NCBI GenBank assembly: GCA_028290345.1
Contig: JAQGKB010000173.1
Location: 1 to 6,428 of the forward strand
Length of the DNA stretch: 6,428 nt
Source of the DNA: Hyphomicrobiales bacterium
GTDB lineage: Bacteria; Pseudomonadota; Alphaproteobacteria; Rhizobiales; Devosiaceae
Direction: 5' to 3'
Part shown: positions 4,599 through 6,428 of the stretch, in pieces
Layout: every line of letters starts with the position of its first letter
Position numbering within the stretch: the first letter of the stretch is position 1
Made by a program: the position numbers and the translations under genes
Notes under the pieces: generated by a model
Databases searched by the model: none
What the model was told of the DNA's origin: nothing
What the model saw: the letters and a program-made list of their open reading frames with translations, nothing else

Positions 4599-5609
4599 TT
4601 AACCCCTCGGCTCCAGCCCGAACGCTTCGGCCAACAGCCGGTAACTCCGCAGCCTGTCCTCGTAGCTGTGCATCGTGGTGGTGATCATCACTTCGTCGGC
4701 CTTGGCCTGCGCCACCTTCTCCATGACCTGCGCCTTGACCGTTTCCGGGCTGCCGATGATCCAGAGCTTGCTCTGGGTCTCGATGATAGAGCGCTCATGC
4801 GGGGTGTAGGCGTGGGCTGCGGCCTCTTCCGGCGAGACCAGCTTGCGAATCTGGCCGGAGTGGAACAGGGCCCAGCTCAGGGCCTGCGAGCCGGAGAGGA
4901 ACTGCGCCTCCTCGTCGGTCGGGGCGCAGACCACCGATAGGCAGATCATGGCGTGCGGTTCGGAAAACCATTCGGATGGCTTGAAGGAACGGCGGTAGGC
5001 CTCGAAGGCCGGGGCGGGAGGCGTGGCGCTGAAATGGGCGGCGAAGGAGTAGCCGACGCCGAGTTCGCCGGCCGCCTGCGCACTGGCGCCGCTGGAGCCC
5101 AGCAGCCAGATCGGCGGCAGTTTGATCTGTTCGGGCACGACCAGCACCTTGGAGAACGGATGGCCGTCGGGAAAACCGCCGCGTTCGAAGGCCAGGAGTT
5201 CGGCCAGCTCCTCGGAGAAATGTTCGCCGCCGAAGGAGCGCAGCGCCTGCAGCGTGTGGCCGTCGCTGCCGCCGGCGCGGCCGATGCCGAGATCGACGCG
5301 GCCGGGATAGAGGCCTTCCAGCGTGCGGTAGCTTTCGGCGACGCGCAGCGGCACGTGGTTGGGCAGCATCACGCCGCCGGAGCCGACGCGGATGTGGCTG
5401 GTATTGGCGCCGGCGCTGGCAATCAGGATGTCCGGCGAGGACGAGGCGATCGAGGGCATGCCGTGGTGTTCGGCGTACCAGAGCCGGGTAAAACCCAGCG
5501 CGTCGCCGAGCTTGGCGAGGTCAATGGTGTGGCGCAGCGCCTGCGTGGTGGAGGTGCCGTCGGCGACAGGCGCCAGGTCTTGCATCGAAAGGGGAATGAG
5601 AGCTGTCAT
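4599..5609 (-). CDS. LLM-class flavin-dependent oxidoreductase (luciferase-like, YhbW-type)
   Basis: This 336-residue soluble protein has the luciferase-like TIM-barrel fold, which uses FMN or F420. It is close in pattern to E. coli YhbW and the 'luciferase family oxidoreductase, group 1' proteins. Seen along the chain: PLSMQDLAPV at the N-terminus; WYAEHHGMPSIASSSPDILI (44-63), the family's AEHH signature; GSGGVMLPNHVPLRVAE (76-92); LYPGRVDLGIGRAGGSD (100-116); PPIWLLGSS (165-173); and a C-terminal half ending in DEVMITTTMHSYEDRLRSYRLL (305-326). The substrate cannot be read from the sequence. The ATG at 5607-5609 fits the family's N-terminus, but no good ribosome site precedes it. The gene converges on leuB across the palindromic repeat and is divergent from the PagL-like gene. 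No reductase partner is visible. Confidence 0.93.
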   Translation of the reverse strand: MTALIPLSMQDLAPVADGTSTTQALRHTIDLAKLGDALGFTRLWYAEHHGMPSIASSSPDILIASAGANTSHIRVGSGGVMLPNHVPLRVAESYRTLEGLYPGRVDLGIGRAGGSDGHTLQALRSFGGEHFSEELAELLAFERGGFPDGHPFSKVLVVPEQIKLPPIWLLGSSGASAQAAGELGVGYSFAAHFSATPPAPAFEAYRRSFKPSEWFSEPHAMICLSVVCAPTDEEAQFLSGSQALSWALFHSGQIRKLVSPEEAAAHAYTPHERSIIETQSKLWIIGSPETVKAQVMEKVAQAKADEVMITTTMHSYEDRLRSYRLLAEAFGLEPRG

Positions 5610-5742
5610 GGCTGCGTCGCGGTTTGGTGGCAGGAATAGTCAATATCGTTGTTTTACGATGGAATGCCATGATCAATCGCAAGTGTTGTGGCGGCAATGC
5701 GACGATTGCACGGAGAAGTGCCGCATTCCGCTCGGGCGGCGG

Positions 5743-5772
5743 TTGACTTGGCGTTGGGCTCATGTGCTTGAT
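5743..5772 (+). promoter_or_regulatory. Candidate promoter for PagL-like gene
   Basis: TTGACT (5743-5748), an 18-base spacer and CTTGAT (5767-5772), followed by an A/T-rich stretch, would start a transcript near 5779, about 22 bases before the preferred ATG at 5801. The -35 box is five of six and the -10 box is weak (three of six). No comparable pair was found for the minus-strand oxidoreductase in the same gap. Confidence 0.35.
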
Positions 5773-5800
5773 TAAACGGCGGAACTAGGTGGGTACTCGG

Positions 5801-6373
5801 ATGCGGAATTGGGCTTTTGGTTGCATGGCGCTGGCTTTGACCCTGGGTACGGGGACGGCGGCTGAGGCGCAGACTTTCGGGCTGTCCGAAATCCGCGGCG
5901 GCATCATGGCGCATAGCGTCGATCAGCCCGGTCCGAACGATACGTTTGGCTTTCTCGATCTGACGCGCATCCAGGATGCCAATGTCGAACTGCTGTTCAC
6001 CCCGCCCGATTGGAGCGCCTGGGGCTGGATCGGTTCGCCGCGCCCGATGGTCGGCGCCACGGTCAATTTCGGCGGGCTGGAGAGCATGGCCTATGCCGGG
6101 CTCACTTGGCACGCCAACCTCCTCAATACGCCGCTGTTCGTCGAAGGCTCGTTCGGCGGGGCGATCACCAATGGTGCGTCGCATGGCGCGGTCGATCCGG
6201 CGCGCAATCTCGGTTGCCCGGTGTTGTTCCATGAATCCGCCAGCATTGGCTATGACATCACCGACAATGCCGACGTCATGCTCACGGCCGAGCATGCCTC
6301 GCATGCCGGGCTGTGCGGCGACGACAATCGCGGCTTGAGCAATATCGGCGTGCGCGTCGGCTTCAAGTTCTAG
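5801..6373 (+). CDS. Exported PagL-like protein (lipid A deacylase/acyloxyacyl hydrolase family)
   Basis: The gene encodes 190 residues with a signal peptide: Met-Arg, a hydrophobic core at 4-19, and likely cleavage after Ala-Glu-Ala23. The mature part looks like a small outer-membrane beta-barrel ending in Phe (VGFKF), as outer-membrane proteins often do. The C-terminal third matches the PagL family pattern: VLFHESASIGYDIT (141-154), then EHASHAGL (164-171), then NRGLSNIGVRVGF. P. aeruginosa PagL removes a 3-O-acyl chain from lipid A with His126, Ser128 and Glu140. His165 and Ser167 fit the first two, but Ser180 aligns with the Glu, and the Asn after the Ser is His168. Activity is therefore uncertain. 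Cys139 and Cys172 could form a disulfide. I prefer ATG 5801 (AGGTGG 8 bases upstream) over the in-frame GTG at 5789. Confidence 0.8.
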   Translation: MRNWAFGCMALALTLGTGTAAEAQTFGLSEIRGGIMAHSVDQPGPNDTFGFLDLTRIQDANVELLFTPPDWSAWGWIGSPRPMVGATVNFGGLESMAYAGLTWHANLLNTPLFVEGSFGGAITNGASHGAVDPARNLGCPVLFHESASIGYDITDNADVMLTAEHASHAGLCGDDNRGLSNIGVRVGFKF

Positions 6374-6401
6374 AGGCTACACCTTTCGCCAGCGCTCCTT
6401 C

Positions 6402-6425
6402 CCTTCGCCCCCTTTGGGGAGAAGG
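6402..6425. repeat. Hairpin repeat at window end
   Basis: Arms 6402-6411 and 6416-6425 pair over 10 positions with one mismatch (G6407 against A6420) around a CTTT loop. The GGGGAGAAGGTGG ending, as I recall, belongs to a short palindrome found many times between genes in Rhizobiales. It lies 28 bases past the stop of the PagL-like gene and may mark its 3' end. No T-run is visible before the window ends at 6428. Confidence 0.6.
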
Positions 6426-6428
6426 TGG

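Noticed and set aside
4953..5639. 228-residue plus-strand frame opposite the oxidoreductase
   Set aside because: It is antisense to a well-matched LLM-family protein. The Gly/Ala/Arg-rich composition is an artefact of codon use.
5654..6304. 216-residue minus-strand frame across the PagL-like gene
   Set aside because: The plus-strand frame has a signal peptide and PagL motifs. The minus-strand frame has neither and covers the promoter gap.

Overview
The window looks like chromosomal DNA of an alphaproteobacterium. GC is high, LeuD and LeuB are close to the Rhizobium/Brucella/Devosia type, and the intergenic gaps hold palindromic repeats of a kind common in Hyphomicrobiales. A Devosia-like member of Hyphomicrobiales is my best guess, but the genus is an inference. 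The core of the region is leucine biosynthesis.

Layout from left to right: (1) the 3' end of leuC (+), then a 12-bp-stem hairpin. (2) Two small minus-strand genes (258-557 and 756-1067) that encode paralogous proteins of about 100 residues and unknown function, with a clear intrinsic terminator between them. (3) An AT-richer gap of about 366 bp. (4) deoD, purine nucleoside phosphorylase (-), divergent from the next block across a 134-bp gap that holds a perfect 7-bp-arm inverted repeat. (5) leuD - Rid-family gene - leuB (+), a tight operon in which leuD and the Rid gene overlap by one base. (6) A nested palindromic repeat about 150 bp long between convergent genes. (7) A luciferase-like flavin-dependent oxidoreductase (-). 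(8) Divergent from it, an exported PagL-like outer-membrane protein (+). (9) A further repeat hairpin that runs to the window end.

LeuC and LeuD are the two subunits of isopropylmalate isomerase, and LeuB is the next enzyme of the pathway. Here leuC is separated from leuD by about 2.1 kb carrying three minus-strand genes, so the two subunits are made from different transcripts. The Rid protein between leuD and leuB lacks the arginine needed for classical imine deaminase activity. The PagL-like protein keeps the His-x-Ser of PagL but not its catalytic Glu.

I saw no phage, CRISPR, transposase, tRNA or rRNA, and no defence-type system. Most of the window is ordinary housekeeping DNA. The points worth a second look are the duplicated small genes, the covarying palindromic repeat, the candidate operator between deoD and leuD, and the two enzyme-family members with altered catalytic residues.
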